Below are positions 1 to 10,413 of a stretch of 64,000 nucleotides of DNA, piece after piece. The stretch covers positions 3,586,001 through 3,650,000 of the forward strand of contig NZ_CP017477.1 of assembly GCF_001761365.1 (NCBI RefSeq), given 5' to 3'. A model generated the notes under the pieces. That model made no database searches. It worked only from the letters and a program-made list of their open reading frames with translations, and was not told the DNA's origin. The stretch comes from Polaribacter vadi (lineage in GTDB: Bacteria > Bacteroidota > Bacteroidia > Flavobacteriales > Flavobacteriaceae). Made by a program: the position numbers and the translations under genes. Position 1 is the stretch's first letter; the number at the start of each line of letters is the position of its first letter.

Positions 1-201
1 AAAGAAACAAAAGAGTCAGTAATCAGAAAAATTCAACGAATTAGTACGCCAGGTTTACGAAAGTATGTTGGTTCTTCAGAAATGCCAAGAGTTTTAAACG
101 GACTTGGTATCGCAATTGTTTCTACATCTAAAGGTGTAATGACAAACAAGAAGGCTAAGCAAGACAATGTTGGAGGAGAAGTTTTATGTTATATTTATTA
201 A
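1..201 (+). CDS. rpsH: 30S ribosomal protein S8, 3' part (partial)
   Basis: The window opens inside this gene; the last 66 codons are visible, ending in TAA at 199-201. The residues STPGLRKYV and [13 protein letters not shown] match the conserved C-terminal half of S8, which binds the central domain of 16S rRNA in the small subunit and can repress the spc operon. The gene runs directly into rplF, 10 bases downstream, as expected for the spc operon order S8-L6-L18-S5-L30-L15-SecY. The tail (GGEVLCYIY) is typical of Bacteroidetes S8. Identification is safe; the 5' end lies outside the window. Confidence 0.95.
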   Translation, partial: KETKESVIRKIQRISTPGLRKYVGSSEMPRVLNGLGIAIVSTSKGVMTNKKAKQDNVGGEVLCYIY

Positions 202-211
202 TCTAGAAGAA

Positions 212-757
212 ATGAGTAGAATAGGAAAAAATCCCGTTAGCATTTCACAAGGTGTAGATGTAAACATAAAAGACAATGTAGTTACTGTAAAAGGAAAATT
301 AGGTGAGTTAACTCAAACTATTTCTGACGGTATTACAATTGAAATTGAAGATGGAATTATCACTTTAGATAGAGCATCAGAAAGTAAAGACCATAAGGCA
401 CAACATGGTTTAATGAGAGCTTTAATCAGTAACATGATTGAAGGTGTTAGTAAAGGTTGGACTAAGGACTTGGAATTGGTTGGTGTAGGTTATAGAGCCT
501 CTAATCAAGGTCAAAAATTAGATTTAGCTTTAGGTTTCTCTCATAATATTGTTTTAGAAATAGCTCCAGAAGTAAAAGTTGAGACAATATCAGAGAAAGG
601 GAAAAACCCAATCATTAAATTATCTTCATTTGACAAACAATTAGTTGGTCAAATAGCTGCAAAGATTAGATCTTTCAGAGCACCTGAACCTTACAAAGGA
701 AAAGGAGTTAAGTTTGTTGGTGAAATATTAAGAAGAAAAGCAGGTAAATCTGCATAA
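212..757 (+). CDS. rplF: 50S ribosomal protein L6
   Basis: This 181-residue protein is L6, which binds 23S rRNA near the factor-binding centre of the large subunit. The start [11 protein letters not shown] at 212 is chosen because the conserved L6 N-terminus (SRIGKxPV) begins there; an upstream ATG at 167 would overlap the end of rpsH and add 15 non-conserved residues. The C-terminal signature [11 protein letters not shown] is present and the length is normal for the family. It lies 10 bases after rpsH and 11 bases before rplR in the spc operon, so it is co-transcribed with them. Confidence 0.97.
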   Translation: MSRIGKNPVSISQGVDVNIKDNVVTVKGKLGELTQTISDGITIEIEDGIITLDRASESKDHKAQHGLMRALISNMIEGVSKGWTKDLELVGVGYRASNQGQKLDLALGFSHNIVLEIAPEVKVETISEKGKNPIIKLSSFDKQLVGQIAAKIRSFRAPEPYKGKGVKFVGEILRRKAGKSA

Positions 758-768
758 TATATAGTATT

Positions 769-1119
769 ATGGCATTATCAAAGCTACAAAGAAGATTAAG
801 AATTAAGCGTAGAATCAGAAAAATCATTTCAGGTACTCCTACAAAACCAAGATTATCGGTTTATAGAAGTAATAAAGAAATTTACGCTCAATTGATAGAC
901 GATGTAAACGGAGTGACAATCGCTTCAGTTTCATCTAGAGATAAAAATATTAAAGCAACTACTAAGGTTGAAGCTTCTACAGAAGTTGGTAAATCGATTG
1001 CTGAAAAAGCTATAAAAGCAGGTGTAGATACTGTTGCTTTTGATAGAAACGGATATTTATATCACGGAAGAGTTAAAGTATTAGCAGATGCTGCAAGGGA
1101 ATCTGGTTTAAAATTTTAA
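769..1119 (+). CDS. rplR: 50S ribosomal protein L18
   Basis: The 116-residue product has the basic N-terminus [11 protein letters not shown] and the conserved C-terminal half with [20 protein letters not shown], diagnostic of L18. L18 binds 5S rRNA and helps attach it to 23S rRNA in the central protuberance. It is 11 bases after rplF and 6 bases before rpsE, in canonical spc operon order. Length is normal and nothing is unusual. Confidence 0.97.
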   Translation: MALSKLQRRLRIKRRIRKIISGTPTKPRLSVYRSNKEIYAQLIDDVNGVTIASVSSRDKNIKATTKVEASTEVGKSIAEKAIKAGVDTVAFDRNGYLYHGRVKVLADAARESGLKF

Positions 1120-1125
1120 GAAATT

Positions 1126-1647
1126 ATGCAAGGATATAAAAACGTAGAAAGAGTTAAACCAAGCGGATTAGAGCTTGTAGATAGATTAGTTGGTGTACAA
1201 CGTGTAACTAAAGTAACAAAAGGTGGTAGAGCATTTGGTTTCTCTGCAATCGTAGTTGTTGGTGATGGTAATGGTGTTGTTGGTCATGGATTAGGAAAAT
1301 CTAAAGACGTATCATCTGCAATTGCGAAAGCAGTTGAAGATGCAAAGAAAAATTTAGTAAGAATACCTATTTTAGAAGGAACTTTACCTCATGAGCAAAA
1401 AGGTAAGTTTGGTGGTGCAAAAGTATTTATCAAACCTGCTTCTGCTGGTACAGGAGTTATTGCTGGTGGTGCAGTTCGTGCAGTATTAGAATCAGTGGGA
1501 ATACATGATTGTTTATCAAAATCTCAAGGATCATCTAATCCTCATAATGCAGTAAAAGCAACTTTTAATGCTTTATTACAATTACGTAGTGCTGTAGATG
1601 TTGCAAAACAAAGAGGTATATCTTTAGAAAAAGTATTTAACGGATAA
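1126..1647 (+). CDS. rpsE: 30S ribosomal protein S5
   Basis: S5 is a small-subunit protein near the decoding site and mRNA entry, important for translational accuracy. The N-terminal double-stranded RNA-binding domain ([21 protein letters not shown]) and the C-terminal domain ([19 protein letters not shown]) are both intact in 173 residues. It sits between rplR and rpmD with gaps of 6 and 11 bases. The start at 1126 is the only ATG compatible with the family length. Confidence 0.97.
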   Translation: MQGYKNVERVKPSGLELVDRLVGVQRVTKVTKGGRAFGFSAIVVVGDGNGVVGHGLGKSKDVSSAIAKAVEDAKKNLVRIPILEGTLPHEQKGKFGGAKVFIKPASAGTGVIAGGAVRAVLESVGIHDCLSKSQGSSNPHNAVKATFNALLQLRSAVDVAKQRGISLEKVFNG

Positions 1648-1658
1648 ATCTAAAAACG

Positions 1659-1841
1659 ATGGCAAGAATAAAAGTTACCCAAGTAAAAAGTCAAATCGGT
1701 CGTCTTCAAAGTCAGAAAAGGACTTTAGAAGCTTTAGGTTTACGTAAAATGAACCAAACTGTAGAACATGAGGCAACTCCTTCAGTAATTGGTATGGTAA
1801 ATACAGTTAAACACTTAGTTTCTTTCGAAGAAATTAAATAA
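1659..1841 (+). CDS. rpmD: 50S ribosomal protein L30
   Basis: This 60-residue protein carries the L30 core [14 protein letters not shown] and [17 protein letters not shown]30 is a small large-subunit protein of the spc operon that is absent from some bacteria; here it is present in its usual position between S5 and L15. Length is typical. It has no features that set it apart from other flavobacterial L30 proteins. Confidence 0.96.
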   Translation: MARIKVTQVKSQIGRLQSQKRTLEALGLRKMNQTVEHEATPSVIGMVNTVKHLVSFEEIK

Positions 1842-1855
1842 GATATTTAAATAAA

Positions 1856-2305
1856 ATGAGTTTACATAATTTAACACCTGCAGAAGGTTCCGTTAAAAAG
1901 GAAAAGAGAATAGCAAGAGGTGAAGGTTCTGGTAAAGGTGGTACTTCAACAAGAGGTCACAATGGTCAGAAATCTCGTTCAGGATATTCTAAAAAAGTAG
2001 GATTTGAAGGTGGTCAAATGCCTCTTCAAAGACGTGTGCCAAAATTTGGTTTTACAAATATTAACCGTAAGGAATATCAAGGTATCAATTTAGATAAATT
2101 ACAATCTTTAGTTGATAATGGAACTATTTCTGATACAGTTAATTTAGAAATTTTAGTTGCTAATGGTTTAGCAGGTAAAAATGAACTAGTAAAAATACTA
2201 GGGAATGGAGAGTTAAAAACTAAATTGAATATAACTGCACATAAATTTTCAGCAACCGCAAAAGCAGCTATTGAAGCAGCTGGTGGAGAAGCTGTTACTT
2301 TATAA
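1856..2305 (+). CDS. rplO: 50S ribosomal protein L15
   Basis: L15 of 149 residues. The N-terminal extension rich in Gly, Lys and Arg (RGEGSGKGGTSTRGHNGQK) is the flexible part that reaches into 23S rRNA, followed by the conserved FEGGQMPLQRRVPKFGF. It is the last ribosomal gene before secY in the spc operon, with 14 bases to rpmD and 13 bases to secY. L15 is a late assembly protein of the large subunit. Confidence 0.97.
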   Translation: MSLHNLTPAEGSVKKEKRIARGEGSGKGGTSTRGHNGQKSRSGYSKKVGFEGGQMPLQRRVPKFGFTNINRKEYQGINLDKLQSLVDNGTISDTVNLEILVANGLAGKNELVKILGNGELKTKLNITAHKFSATAKAAIEAAGGEAVTL

Positions 2306-2318
2306 GAATTCTTAAAGG

Positions 2319-3641
2319 ATGAATTTAATTAATAGATTAAAAGAAATTTTTAGTATTGAAGAATTAAAAAATAAGATTCTTCTAACAATCGGTTTAATTG
2401 CTGTATATCGTTTTATGGCGGCTGTTCCATTACCTGGAGTAGACCCTTTACAATTAGCAGCATTAAAAGATAGTACTCAAGGTGGTCTTTTAGGATTATT
2501 GAATGCATTTACAGGAGGAGCATTTGCAAGAGCGTCAGTAATGGCACTAGGTATTATGCCCTATATTTCAGCATCTATTGTTGTTCAGTTAATGGGAATT
2601 GCGGTTCCTTATTTACAAAAACTTCAAAAAGATGGTGAAAGTGGTCGTAAAAAAATTACACAGATAACGAGATGGTTGACTATTGGTATTACTTTAGTTC
2701 AAGCACCAACTTATATAACAGCTATTAAAACACAATTTGGTTTAGGTCCTGAAGCTTTTTTAGTGAGTGGAGCAACTTTTTGGGTTTCATCTATAATTAT
2801 TCTTACTGCAGGTACAATTTTTGCTATGTGGTTAGGAGAACGTATAACTGACAAAGGAGTTGGTAATGGTATCTCTTTATTAATTACAGTTGGTATTATA
2901 GCTAATTTCCCAGCAGCTTTTTTACAAGAATTTGTTGCAAAAACAACAAATGCTGGTGCTGGTGGAATAATGATGATTTTAATTGAAATTATTGTTTGGC
3001 TTGTAGTTATTTTACTTACAGTTCTATTAGTTACAGCTGTTAGAAAAATTGCAGTTCAATATGCTAGAAGAACAGTTGCAGGTAACGTTCAAAATGTTGC
3101 TGGTTCAAGAGACTATATTCCATTGAAATTAAATGCTGCTGGTGTTATGCCAATCATTTTTGCACAGGCAATTATGTTTTTACCAATGGCATTGGGGAAT
3201 AAGTTTCCTTTTTTAGCAGGTTTAACTGATATTAACGGTTTAAGTTACAACTTGATATTTGCGATTTTAATCATTGTATTTTCATTCTTTTATACTGCAA
3301 TCACTATTCCTACGAATAAGATGGCAGATGATTTAAAGAGAAGTGGTGGTTTTATACCAGGAATTAGACCAGGAAAAGATACAGCAGATAGATTAGATTC
3401 TGTATTGTCTAGAATTACTTTTCCAGGATCGATATTTTTGGCAGCCTTATCAATCTTACCAGCTATAGCATTTCAATTTGGAATTCAACAAAGTTGGGCA
3501 ATGTTTTACGGAGGTACTTCATTGATTATTATGGTTGGTGTTGCAATTGATACGTTACAACAAATTAATTCTTATTTGTTAAATCGCCATTATGATGGTT
3601 TAATGAAAGCAGGAAACAGTAATAGAAAATCTAATAAATAA
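2319..3641 (+). CDS. secY: Preprotein translocase subunit SecY
   Basis: SecY forms the protein-conducting channel of the inner membrane together with SecE and SecG. The 440-residue sequence has about ten hydrophobic segments and the family signatures [10 protein letters not shown] in the first segment region, [13 protein letters not shown] (plug/TM2 area), and [11 protein letters not shown] in the cytoplasmic loop used for ribosome and SecA contact. It follows rplO by 13 bases and precedes infA by one base, so it is translated from the same message as the ribosomal proteins. Length is normal. Confidence 0.97.
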   Translation: MNLINRLKEIFSIEELKNKILLTIGLIAVYRFMAAVPLPGVDPLQLAALKDSTQGGLLGLLNAFTGGAFARASVMALGIMPYISASIVVQLMGIAVPYLQKLQKDGESGRKKITQITRWLTIGITLVQAPTYITAIKTQFGLGPEAFLVSGATFWVSSIIILTAGTIFAMWLGERITDKGVGNGISLLITVGIIANFPAAFLQEFVAKTTNAGAGGIMMILIEIIVWLVVILLTVLLVTAVRKIAVQYARRTVAGNVQNVAGSRDYIPLKLNAAGVMPIIFAQAIMFLPMALGNKFPFLAGLTDINGLSYNLIFAILIIVFSFFYTAITIPTNKMADDLKRSGGFIPGIRPGKDTADRLDSVLSRITFPGSIFLAALSILPAIAFQFGIQQSWAMFYGGTSLIIMVGVAIDTLQQINSYLLNRHYDGLMKAGNSNRKSNK

Positions 3642-3642
3642 T

Positions 3643-3858
3643 ATGGCTAAACAATCAGCAATACAACAAGATGGAACTATTACAGAAGCATTATCAAATG
3701 CTATGTTTCGTGTGGAATTAGAAAATGGACATATTGTAACAGCACACATTTCTGGTAAAATGCGTATGCATTATATCAAATTATTACCTGGTGATAAAGT
3801 GAAACTAGAAATGAGTCCTTACGATTTATCGAAAGCGAGAATAACTTATAGATATTAA
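3643..3858 (+). CDS. infA: Translation initiation factor IF-1
   Basis: A 71-residue S1-fold (OB) protein with the IF-1 pattern [20 protein letters not shown] and [19 protein letters not shown]-1 blocks the A site of the small subunit during initiation. It starts one base after the secY stop, which implies translational coupling, and is followed by rpmJ in the order found in most Bacteroidetes and Firmicutes. The product is complete. Confidence 0.97.
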   Translation: MAKQSAIQQDGTITEALSNAMFRVELENGHIVTAHISGKMRMHYIKLLPGDKVKLEMSPYDLSKARITYRY

Positions 3859-3926
3859 AAATTAAATAATTAGAAGATTGGAGGATTAGTTTTAATCTTT
3901 TAATTTTTAAATAAAAATTAGAAACG

Positions 3927-4043
3927 ATGAAAGTTAGAGCATCAGTTAAAAAAAGAAGTGCCGACTGCAAAATAGTACGCAGAAAAGGTAGATTATATGT
4001 AATTAATAAACAAAATCCTAGATTTAAACAAAGACAAGGGTAA
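3927..4043 (+). CDS. rpmJ: 50S ribosomal protein L36
   Basis: A 38-residue gene beginning [15 protein letters not shown] and ending NPRFKQRQG, which is L36. The classical zinc-binding form of L36 carries three cysteines and a histidine; here only one cysteine (residue 14) is left and the others are Ser, Asn and Phe/Lys positions, so this is the zinc-independent form usual in Bacteroidetes. Its TAA (4041-4043) overlaps the ATG of rpsM by one base, so the two are translationally coupled. It lies 68 bases after infA. Confidence 0.96.
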   Translation: MKVRASVKKRSADCKIVRRKGRLYVINKQNPRFKQRQG

Positions 4044-4408
4044 TGGCAAGAATAGCAGGTATTGATATTCCAAAGAATAAAAGAGGTGTTATCGCTTTAA
4101 CTTACATCTTTGGTATAGGGAACAGCAGAGCAAAACAAGTTTTAGCAGATGCAAAAGTAGACGAAAGTATTAAGGTTCAAGATTGGACTGATGATCAAAT
4201 CGCAGCAATTAGAGAGCAAGTAGGTTCTTTCACTATTGAAGGTGAATTACGTTCTGAAGTTCAGATAAACATCAAACGTTTGATGGATATTGGTTGCCAA
4301 AGAGGAATTCGTCATAGATTAGGTCTACCTTTAAGAGGGCAAAGAACTAAAAACAATTCTCGTACAAGAAAAGGTAAGAGAAAAACTGTAGCTAACAAGA
4401 AAAAATAA
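4043..4408 (+). CDS. rpsM: 30S ribosomal protein S13
   Basis: S13 (121 residues) sits at the head of the small subunit and contacts tRNA and the large subunit. It shows the N-terminal [26 protein letters not shown] helix-hairpin-helix region and the basic C-terminus [19 protein letters not shown]. It is the first gene of the alpha operon, coupled to rpmJ by a one-base overlap. The product is complete and ordinary. Confidence 0.97.
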   Translation: MARIAGIDIPKNKRGVIALTYIFGIGNSRAKQVLADAKVDESIKVQDWTDDQIAAIREQVGSFTIEGELRSEVQINIKRLMDIGCQRGIRHRLGLPLRGQRTKNNSRTRKGKRKTVANKKK

Positions 4409-4496
4409 GTTAGAGATTAAACTTGTTATCAACTACTAGTGTGCCGTAATTTTAAATTACAATTTACTAGAAAGTAATAACAGAACAATAAAAATT

Positions 4497-4880
4497 ATGG
4501 CAAAAGCAAGTGCAAAAAAACGTAAAGTAATAATTGATGCTATTGGAGAGGCGCATGTAACAGCATCTTTTAACAATATCATTATTTCTTTAACAAATAA
4601 AAAAGGTGATGTTATTTCATGGTCATCAGCTGGAAAAATGGGCTTTAGAGGTTCTAAAAAGAACACACCTTACGCAGCTCAATTAGCAGCAGAAGATTGT
4701 GCAAATGTTGCAAAAGAAGCAGGTTTACGTAAAGTAAAAGTTTATGTGAAAGGTCCAGGTAATGGAAGAGAGTCTGCAATTAGATCTATTCATAATGCAG
4801 GTATTGAAGTAACAGAAATTATTGATGTTACTCCTATTCCTCACAATGGATGTCGTCCACCGAAAAGAAGAAGAGTTTAA
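4497..4880 (+). CDS. rpsK: 30S ribosomal protein S11
   Basis: S11 of 127 residues, located on the platform of the small subunit near the E site. The family cores [17 protein letters not shown] and [18 protein letters not shown] are present, as is the C-terminal [18 protein letters not shown], which is nearly invariant. The 88-base spacer after rpsM contains no obvious structure. It is followed by a hairpin (4897-4927) before rpsD. Confidence 0.97.
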   Translation: MAKASAKKRKVIIDAIGEAHVTASFNNIIISLTNKKGDVISWSSAGKMGFRGSKKNTPYAAQLAAEDCANVAKEAGLRKVKVYVKGPGNGRESAIRSIHNAGIEVTEIIDVTPIPHNGCRPPKRRRV

Positions 4881-4896
4881 GAAAATTATATATTTT

Positions 4897-4927
4897 AAGT
4901 AGATTTAGATTTTTTCTAAATCTACTT
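4897..4927 (+). terminator. Hairpin between rpsK and rpsD
   Basis: A perfect 13-bp inverted repeat (AAGTAGATTTAGA at 4897-4909 and its complement at 4915-4927) closes a five-T loop. It is AT-rich and followed only by a short mixed T stretch, so it may be a weak terminator, an RNA-processing hairpin, or part of an S4-responsive leader before rpsD. What is seen is the hairpin; the function is inference. Confidence 0.45.
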
Positions 4928-5033
4928 TATTGTATATAACAATTAGTATTTATTTATATTTTTAATCAATTAGGAGCTAAGATTATCGAAGGAGAAAGCC
5001 TTAATTCATAATCCCTAATTTAACAACAACGAA

Positions 5034-5639
5034 ATGGCAAGATATACAGGACCAAAAACTAAAATTGCTCGTAAATTTGGCGAGGCAATCTTCGGAGAAG
5101 ATAAAAACTTCGAAAAAAGAAACTTTCCTCCAGGACAACATGGAAATGCAAGAAGAAGAGGAAAAAAATCTGAATATGCTACTCAATTAATGGAGAAGCA
5201 AAAAGCAAAGTATACTTATGGTATATTAGAGCGTCAATTCAGTAACTTGTTTAAAAGTGCACAAGCTGCATCTGGAATTACAGGTGAAATCTTATTACAA
5301 TTATGTGAATCACGTTTAGATAATGTTGTTTACAGAATGGGAGTTTCTAACTCAAGAAGTGGAGCTCGTCAATTAGTTTCTCACAGACATATTACTGTTA
5401 ATGGTTCTATCGTTAACGTACCATCTTATCAATTAAAAGAAGGAGATGTAGTAGCTGTAAGAGAAAAATCTAAATCTTTAGTAGCTATTGAAGATGCATT
5501 AGCTTCTAACAGTAATGTTTTTGAATGGTTAACTTGGAATAATGATACAAAAACTGGAACTTTTGTAAAAGTACCAGAAAGACTACAAATTCCAGAAAAC
5601 ATTAAAGAACAATTAATCGTAGAATTATATTCTAAGTAA
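5034..5639 (+). CDS. rpsD: 30S ribosomal protein S4
   Basis: S4 (201 residues) nucleates assembly of the small-subunit body. The N-terminus [17 protein letters not shown] and FPPGQHG are typical of the cysteine-free S4 type, and the S4 RNA-binding domain [13 protein letters not shown] ... [14 protein letters not shown] follows at about residues 95-125. It lies in the alpha operon between rpsK and rpoA. In enterobacteria S4 represses this operon by binding its leader; the 153-base spacer upstream with a hairpin is a place to look for such control here. Confidence 0.97.
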   Translation: MARYTGPKTKIARKFGEAIFGEDKNFEKRNFPPGQHGNARRRGKKSEYATQLMEKQKAKYTYGILERQFSNLFKSAQAASGITGEILLQLCESRLDNVVYRMGVSNSRSGARQLVSHRHITVNGSIVNVPSYQLKEGDVVAVREKSKSLVAIEDALASNSNVFEWLTWNNDTKTGTFVKVPERLQIPENIKEQLIVELYSK

Positions 5640-5731
5640 TATTAATAATATTGACATTTAGCCAAAGGATTTATTTGTATTTCTTCACACTCATAAATCG
5701 CGCAACTAAATAACAATTAAAACGAAGAAAA

Positions 5732-6724
5732 ATGGCAATTTTAAATTTTCAAAAACCTGATAAGGTTATCATGATTGAATCTACAGATTTTTCTGGTAGA
5801 TTTGAATTTAGACCTTTAGAACCAGGATTTGGTTTAACTGTTGGAAACGCTTTAAGAAGAGTTCTTTTATCTTCTTTAGAAGGGTTTGCAATTACATCTT
5901 TACGTGTAGATGGTGTAGAACATGAGTTCTCTACTGTTTCTGGTGTTGTAGAAGATGTTACAGAAATTATTTTAAACTTAAAACAAGTACGTTTTAAGAA
6001 ACAAATTGATGAAACTGATAGAGAAACTGTATCTGTTTCAATTTCTGGTCAAGAGCAATTTACTGCTGGAGATTTACAGAAATTTATTTCAGGTTTTCAA
6101 GTATTGAATCCTGATTTAGTAATTTGTAATATGGATAAATCTGTGAAGTTAAACGCAGAAATTACAATTGAAAAAGGTAGAGGATTTGTTCCTGCTGAAG
6201 AAAATAAAAAAGCATCTGCACCTATAGGTACAATTTTTACTGATTCTATTTACACTCCTATTAAGAATGTAAAATATGCAATCGAAAATTATCGTGTAGA
6301 ACAAAAAACAGATTACGAAAAATTAGTATTTGATATCGATACTGATGGTTCAATTAATCCTAAAGATGCATTAACTGAAGCAGCAAAAATCTTAATTCAT
6401 CACTTTATGTTATTCTCTGATGAGCGTATCACTTTAGAAGCAGATGAAATTGCACAAACAGAAACATATGATGAGGAATCATTACATATGCGTCAATTAT
6501 TAAAAACTAGATTAATCGATATGGATTTATCTGTTAGAGCTTTAAATTGTTTAAAAGCAGCAGAAGTAGATACATTAGGAGATTTAGTTTCTTTTAATAA
6601 AAGTGATTTAATGAAATTTAGAAACTTTGGTAAAAAGTCATTAACAGAACTAGAAGAACTAGTGATTGTTAAAGGTTTAAGTTTTGGAATGGATTTAACA
6701 AAATATAAATTAGATAGAGATTAA
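5732..6724 (+). CDS. rpoA: DNA-directed RNA polymerase alpha subunit
   Basis: RpoA (330 residues) dimerises to start RNA polymerase assembly. The N-terminal domain has [20 protein letters not shown] (dimer and beta contact), and the C-terminal domain has the helix-hairpin-helix [14 protein letters not shown] that contacts UP elements and activators. Length and domain order are standard. It is followed by a long AT-rich hairpin before rplQ. Confidence 0.98.
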   Translation: MAILNFQKPDKVIMIESTDFSGRFEFRPLEPGFGLTVGNALRRVLLSSLEGFAITSLRVDGVEHEFSTVSGVVEDVTEIILNLKQVRFKKQIDETDRETVSVSISGQEQFTAGDLQKFISGFQVLNPDLVICNMDKSVKLNAEITIEKGRGFVPAEENKKASAPIGTIFTDSIYTPIKNVKYAIENYRVEQKTDYEKLVFDIDTDGSINPKDALTEAAKILIHHFMLFSDERITLEADEIAQTETYDEESLHMRQLLKTRLIDMDLSVRALNCLKAAEVDTLGDLVSFNKSDLMKFRNFGKKSLTELEELVIVKGLSFGMDLTKYKLDRD

Positions 6725-6734
6725 TACTAAAAAC

Positions 6735-6780
6735 ATATAAAAATATTAGAAGTTAATTTTAATTTCTAATATTTTTATAT
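6735..6780 (+). terminator. Perfect 17-bp AT-rich hairpin between rpoA and rplQ
   Basis: Bases 6735-6751 (ATATAAAAATATTAGAA) and 6764-6780 are exact reverse complements around a 12-base loop. The second arm contains TTTTT, so it could terminate or attenuate between rpoA and rplQ. GC content of the stem is very low, so it may be a processing hairpin or chance. The structure is seen directly; its role is inference. Confidence 0.4.
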
Positions 6781-6873
6781 GACGTATTTTATAATCTATA
6801 GTAAACAATAATTTTTCATAATTTGCTCCTCAAAATGGGTAGATGCAAGATGAAAACATAAAACAAACATAAA

Positions 6874-7356
6874 ATGAGACACGGAAAAAAGCATAATCAT
6901 TTAGGAAGAAAAACAGCTCACAGAAAAGCAATGTTAGCTAATATGACATGTTCTTTAATTGAACACAAACGTATTAATACAACTGTTGCTAAAGCGAAAG
7001 CTTTAAGAGTTTTTGCAGAGCCTTTAATTACAAAGTCTAAAAGTGATACAACTCACAACAGACGTATCGTTTTTTCTCACTTACGTGATAAATATGCTGT
7101 TACAGAATTATTCAAAGAAATTTCTGTAAAAGTAGCTGACAGACCAGGAGGTTACTTACGTATCATAAAATTAGGAAATCGTCAGGGAGATAATGCTCCT
7201 ATGGCTATGATTGAATTAGTTGATTACAACGAAATTTATAATCCTAAAGGAACAAAAGCTAAAAAATCTACACGTAGAAGTAGAAGAGGAGGATCTAATA
7301 AAACTGAAACTGCTCAAGTAGAAAATACTGCTACCGAAGAAAAATCAGAAGAATAA
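6874..7356 (+). CDS. rplQ: 50S ribosomal protein L17
   Basis: L17, beginning [21 protein letters not shown] with the family signature [13 protein letters not shown]. The core ends near residue 120 and a lysine- and glutamate-rich tail to residue 160 ([17 protein letters not shown]) is the extension common in Bacteroidetes and absent from the E. coli protein. It closes the alpha operon and is followed 25 bases later by a strong terminator. L17 lies at the exit of the peptide tunnel. Confidence 0.97.
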   Translation: MRHGKKHNHLGRKTAHRKAMLANMTCSLIEHKRINTTVAKAKALRVFAEPLITKSKSDTTHNRRIVFSHLRDKYAVTELFKEISVKVADRPGGYLRIIKLGNRQGDNAPMAMIELVDYNEIYNPKGTKAKKSTRRSRRGGSNKTETAQVENTATEEKSEE

Positions 7357-7381
7357 AAAATGAAAATTTTTTAATTTATAT

Positions 7382-7417
7382 AAAGGAGATAAACGTTAAC
7401 GTTTATCTCCTTTTTTT
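7382..7417 (+). terminator. Rho-independent terminator of the alpha operon
   Basis: AAAGGAGATAAACGTT (7382-7397) is followed at once by its exact reverse complement (7398-7413) and then a T run to 7417. A perfect palindrome directly after rplQ marks the end of the ribosomal protein operon. Confidence 0.9.
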
Positions 7418-7506
7418 ATGTTTTGTATTATTAAATAATAAATCAAAAGTTATTAATTTTTTTAAAACCAATATATAAATTTCAAAATACAGAAATATAT
7501 ATTTTG

Positions 7507-7514
7507 TAAATTTG
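7507..7514 (+). promoter_or_regulatory. Putative -7 element for carA
   Basis: TAAATTTG matches the Bacteroidetes -7 consensus TAnnTTTG and lies 26 bases before the carA start. No clear TTG is seen at the -33 position, so the call rests on the -7 box and on the fact that the previous operon ends at a terminator. Confidence 0.45.
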
Positions 7515-7540
7515 TAAAGTAAGTAATTTAATTATCACCA

Positions 7541-8659
7541 ATGAAATATCAACAAAGAAAAAAGGCATTAGTATTATTAGAAGACGGAACAATTTTTTAC
7601 GGTAAATCTGTAGGAATTGAAGGAACAGCTACTGGAGAAATTTGTTTTAATACAGGGATGACTGGGTATCAGGAAATATTTACAGATCCATCTTATTTTG
7701 GGCAATTAATGGTAACAACAAATGCCCATATTGGTAATTATGGAGTAAATGATAATGATGTTGAATCTGATGGGATTAAAATTTCTGGTTTAATTTGTAG
7801 AAATTTTAGTTTTACACATTCTAGAGCAGATTCTGATGGAAATTTAAAAGATTATTTTTCGAAGCATAATTTAGTCGCAATTTCTGATGTTGATACTAGA
7901 GCATTAGTTTCTTACATTAGAGATCATGGAGCTATGAATGCAATCATATCTACTGAAGTTGATAATATTGACGAATTAAAAAAACAATTATCTAATGTAC
8001 CAAGTATGGAAGGTTTAGAGTTGGCTTCGCAAGTATCTACTAAGGAACCTTATTTTGTAGGCGATGAAAATTCAGAAATAAGAATTTCAGCTTTAGATAT
8101 AGGTATCAAAAAGAACATTTTAAGGAATTTATCAAAAAGAGGAGCTTATATAAAAGTGTTTCCTTATAATTCATCTTTTGAAGATTTATCATCTTTTAAT
8201 CCTGATGGATTCTTTATCTCAAATGGACCTGGAGATCCAGAACCTTTAACAGATGCGATTCAATTAGCTAAAGAAATTATTAACAGAGATTTACCTTTAT
8301 TTGGTATTTGTTTAGGACATCAAGTTATTGCATTATCACAAGGAATATCAACATATAAAATGCATAATGGTCATAGAGGAATTAACCATCCTGTAAAGAA
8401 TTTATTAACAACAAAAGGAGAAATTACTTCTCAAAATCATGGTTTTGCCATCAATAGAGAAGAAACAGAAGCAAATGAACAAGTAGAAATTACACATGTT
8501 CATTTAAATGATCATACTGTTGCAGGAATTCGATTAAAAGATAAGAATACTTTTTCTGTTCAATACCATCCAGAAGCAAGTCCAGGACCTAATGATTCTG
8601 TATATTTATTTGATCAATTTATAGCAAATATAAAAGCATCAAAAGTAGTTTTATCTTAA
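7541..8659 (+). CDS. carA: Carbamoyl-phosphate synthase small subunit
   Basis: CarA hydrolyses glutamine and passes ammonia to CarB to make carbamoyl phosphate for pyrimidine and arginine synthesis in the cytoplasm. The 372-residue product has the N-terminal CPSase domain (GEICFNTGMTGYQEIFTDPS, about residues 30-50) and a class I glutamine amidotransferase domain with the nucleophile in FGICLGHQ and the His-Glu pair in YHPEASPGP. CarB is not in the window. The gene stands alone, with a -7 promoter box upstream and a terminator downstream. It is complete. Confidence 0.96.
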   Translation: MKYQQRKKALVLLEDGTIFYGKSVGIEGTATGEICFNTGMTGYQEIFTDPSYFGQLMVTTNAHIGNYGVNDNDVESDGIKISGLICRNFSFTHSRADSDGNLKDYFSKHNLVAISDVDTRALVSYIRDHGAMNAIISTEVDNIDELKKQLSNVPSMEGLELASQVSTKEPYFVGDENSEIRISALDIGIKKNILRNLSKRGAYIKVFPYNSSFEDLSSFNPDGFFISNGPGDPEPLTDAIQLAKEIINRDLPLFGICLGHQVIALSQGISTYKMHNGHRGINHPVKNLLTTKGEITSQNHGFAINREETEANEQVEITHVHLNDHTVAGIRLKDKNTFSVQYHPEASPGPNDSVYLFDQFIANIKASKVVLS

Positions 8660-8728
8660 CTTAAAAGTTATTCGTCTAACGTTAAAAGTAGTTCATCATT
8701 TTAAAGAATTTTTTCTTTATAGTTCTAC

Positions 8729-8806
8729 TATCTTTGATGTGTGATTGAAAAATCACATTCTTTTTCATAGCAATTTTCCCACTCAATTTATTGAGTGGGT
8801 TTTTTT
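8729..8806 (+). ncRNA. Candidate small RNA with terminator (or carA terminator only)
   Basis: TATCTTTG at 8729-8736 fits the -7 consensus TAnnTTTG. Just downstream is a hairpin GTGATT-GAAA-AATCAC (8741-8756 region) and then a strong terminator, CCCACTCAA at 8778-8786, a TTTA loop, TTGAGTGGG at 8791-8799 and seven T. A transcript from about 8742 to 8806 would be a short two-hairpin RNA lying between carA and eno. No -33 TTG is visible, so the simplest alternative is that the second hairpin only terminates carA, 118 bases after its stop. Confidence 0.3.
8778..8806 (+). terminator. Rho-independent terminator between carA and eno
   Basis: A perfect 9-bp stem (CCCACTCAA/TTGAGTGGG) with a four-base loop and a following T run of seven. 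It is the strongest stop signal between carA and eno. Confidence 0.88.
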
Positions 8807-8908
8807 ATTTAAGGTAGCAAACGTTTTCGTAATTAATTAAATACATTTTCTTAAATTCTTTTTACATTTTGTAATTTAGCAGAAGTAACTGAATATTAAA
8901 TTAATTAA

Positions 8909-10210
<1,302 letters not shown>

Positions 10211-10251
10211 TTAGATTATTTTTAAAACGAATAATATAATATACTTACTTT

Positions 10252-10287
10252 AAAAGCCTTGCAAATTTGCAAGGCTTTTATGTTTTT
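10252..10287 (+). terminator. Terminator after eno
   Basis: AAAAGCCTTGCAAA (10252-10265) is directly followed by its exact reverse complement (10266-10279) and a broken T stretch. A perfect 14-bp palindrome, able to work in both directions. Confidence 0.82.
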
Positions 10288-10413
10288 ATTAAGGAATTGT
10301 TAAATCAATACTACTTATTTTTTTATATTAAAAATCTATGCTTAACCTCTTTTAAAATGCTGTAAATTTTGGTATCTTCGTGATTAGAAAATTATATAAA
10401 AAAATCACTATAA

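Noticed and set aside
167..211. Longer rplF start at 167
   Set aside because: It lies inside the rpsH reading frame and adds 15 residues not found in L6; the conserved MSRIGK start is at 212.
8660..8728. tRNA or other structured RNA in the carA-eno gap
   Set aside because: No T-loop (GTTCGAAT-type) sequence, CCA end or cloverleaf pairing is seen in this or other gaps.
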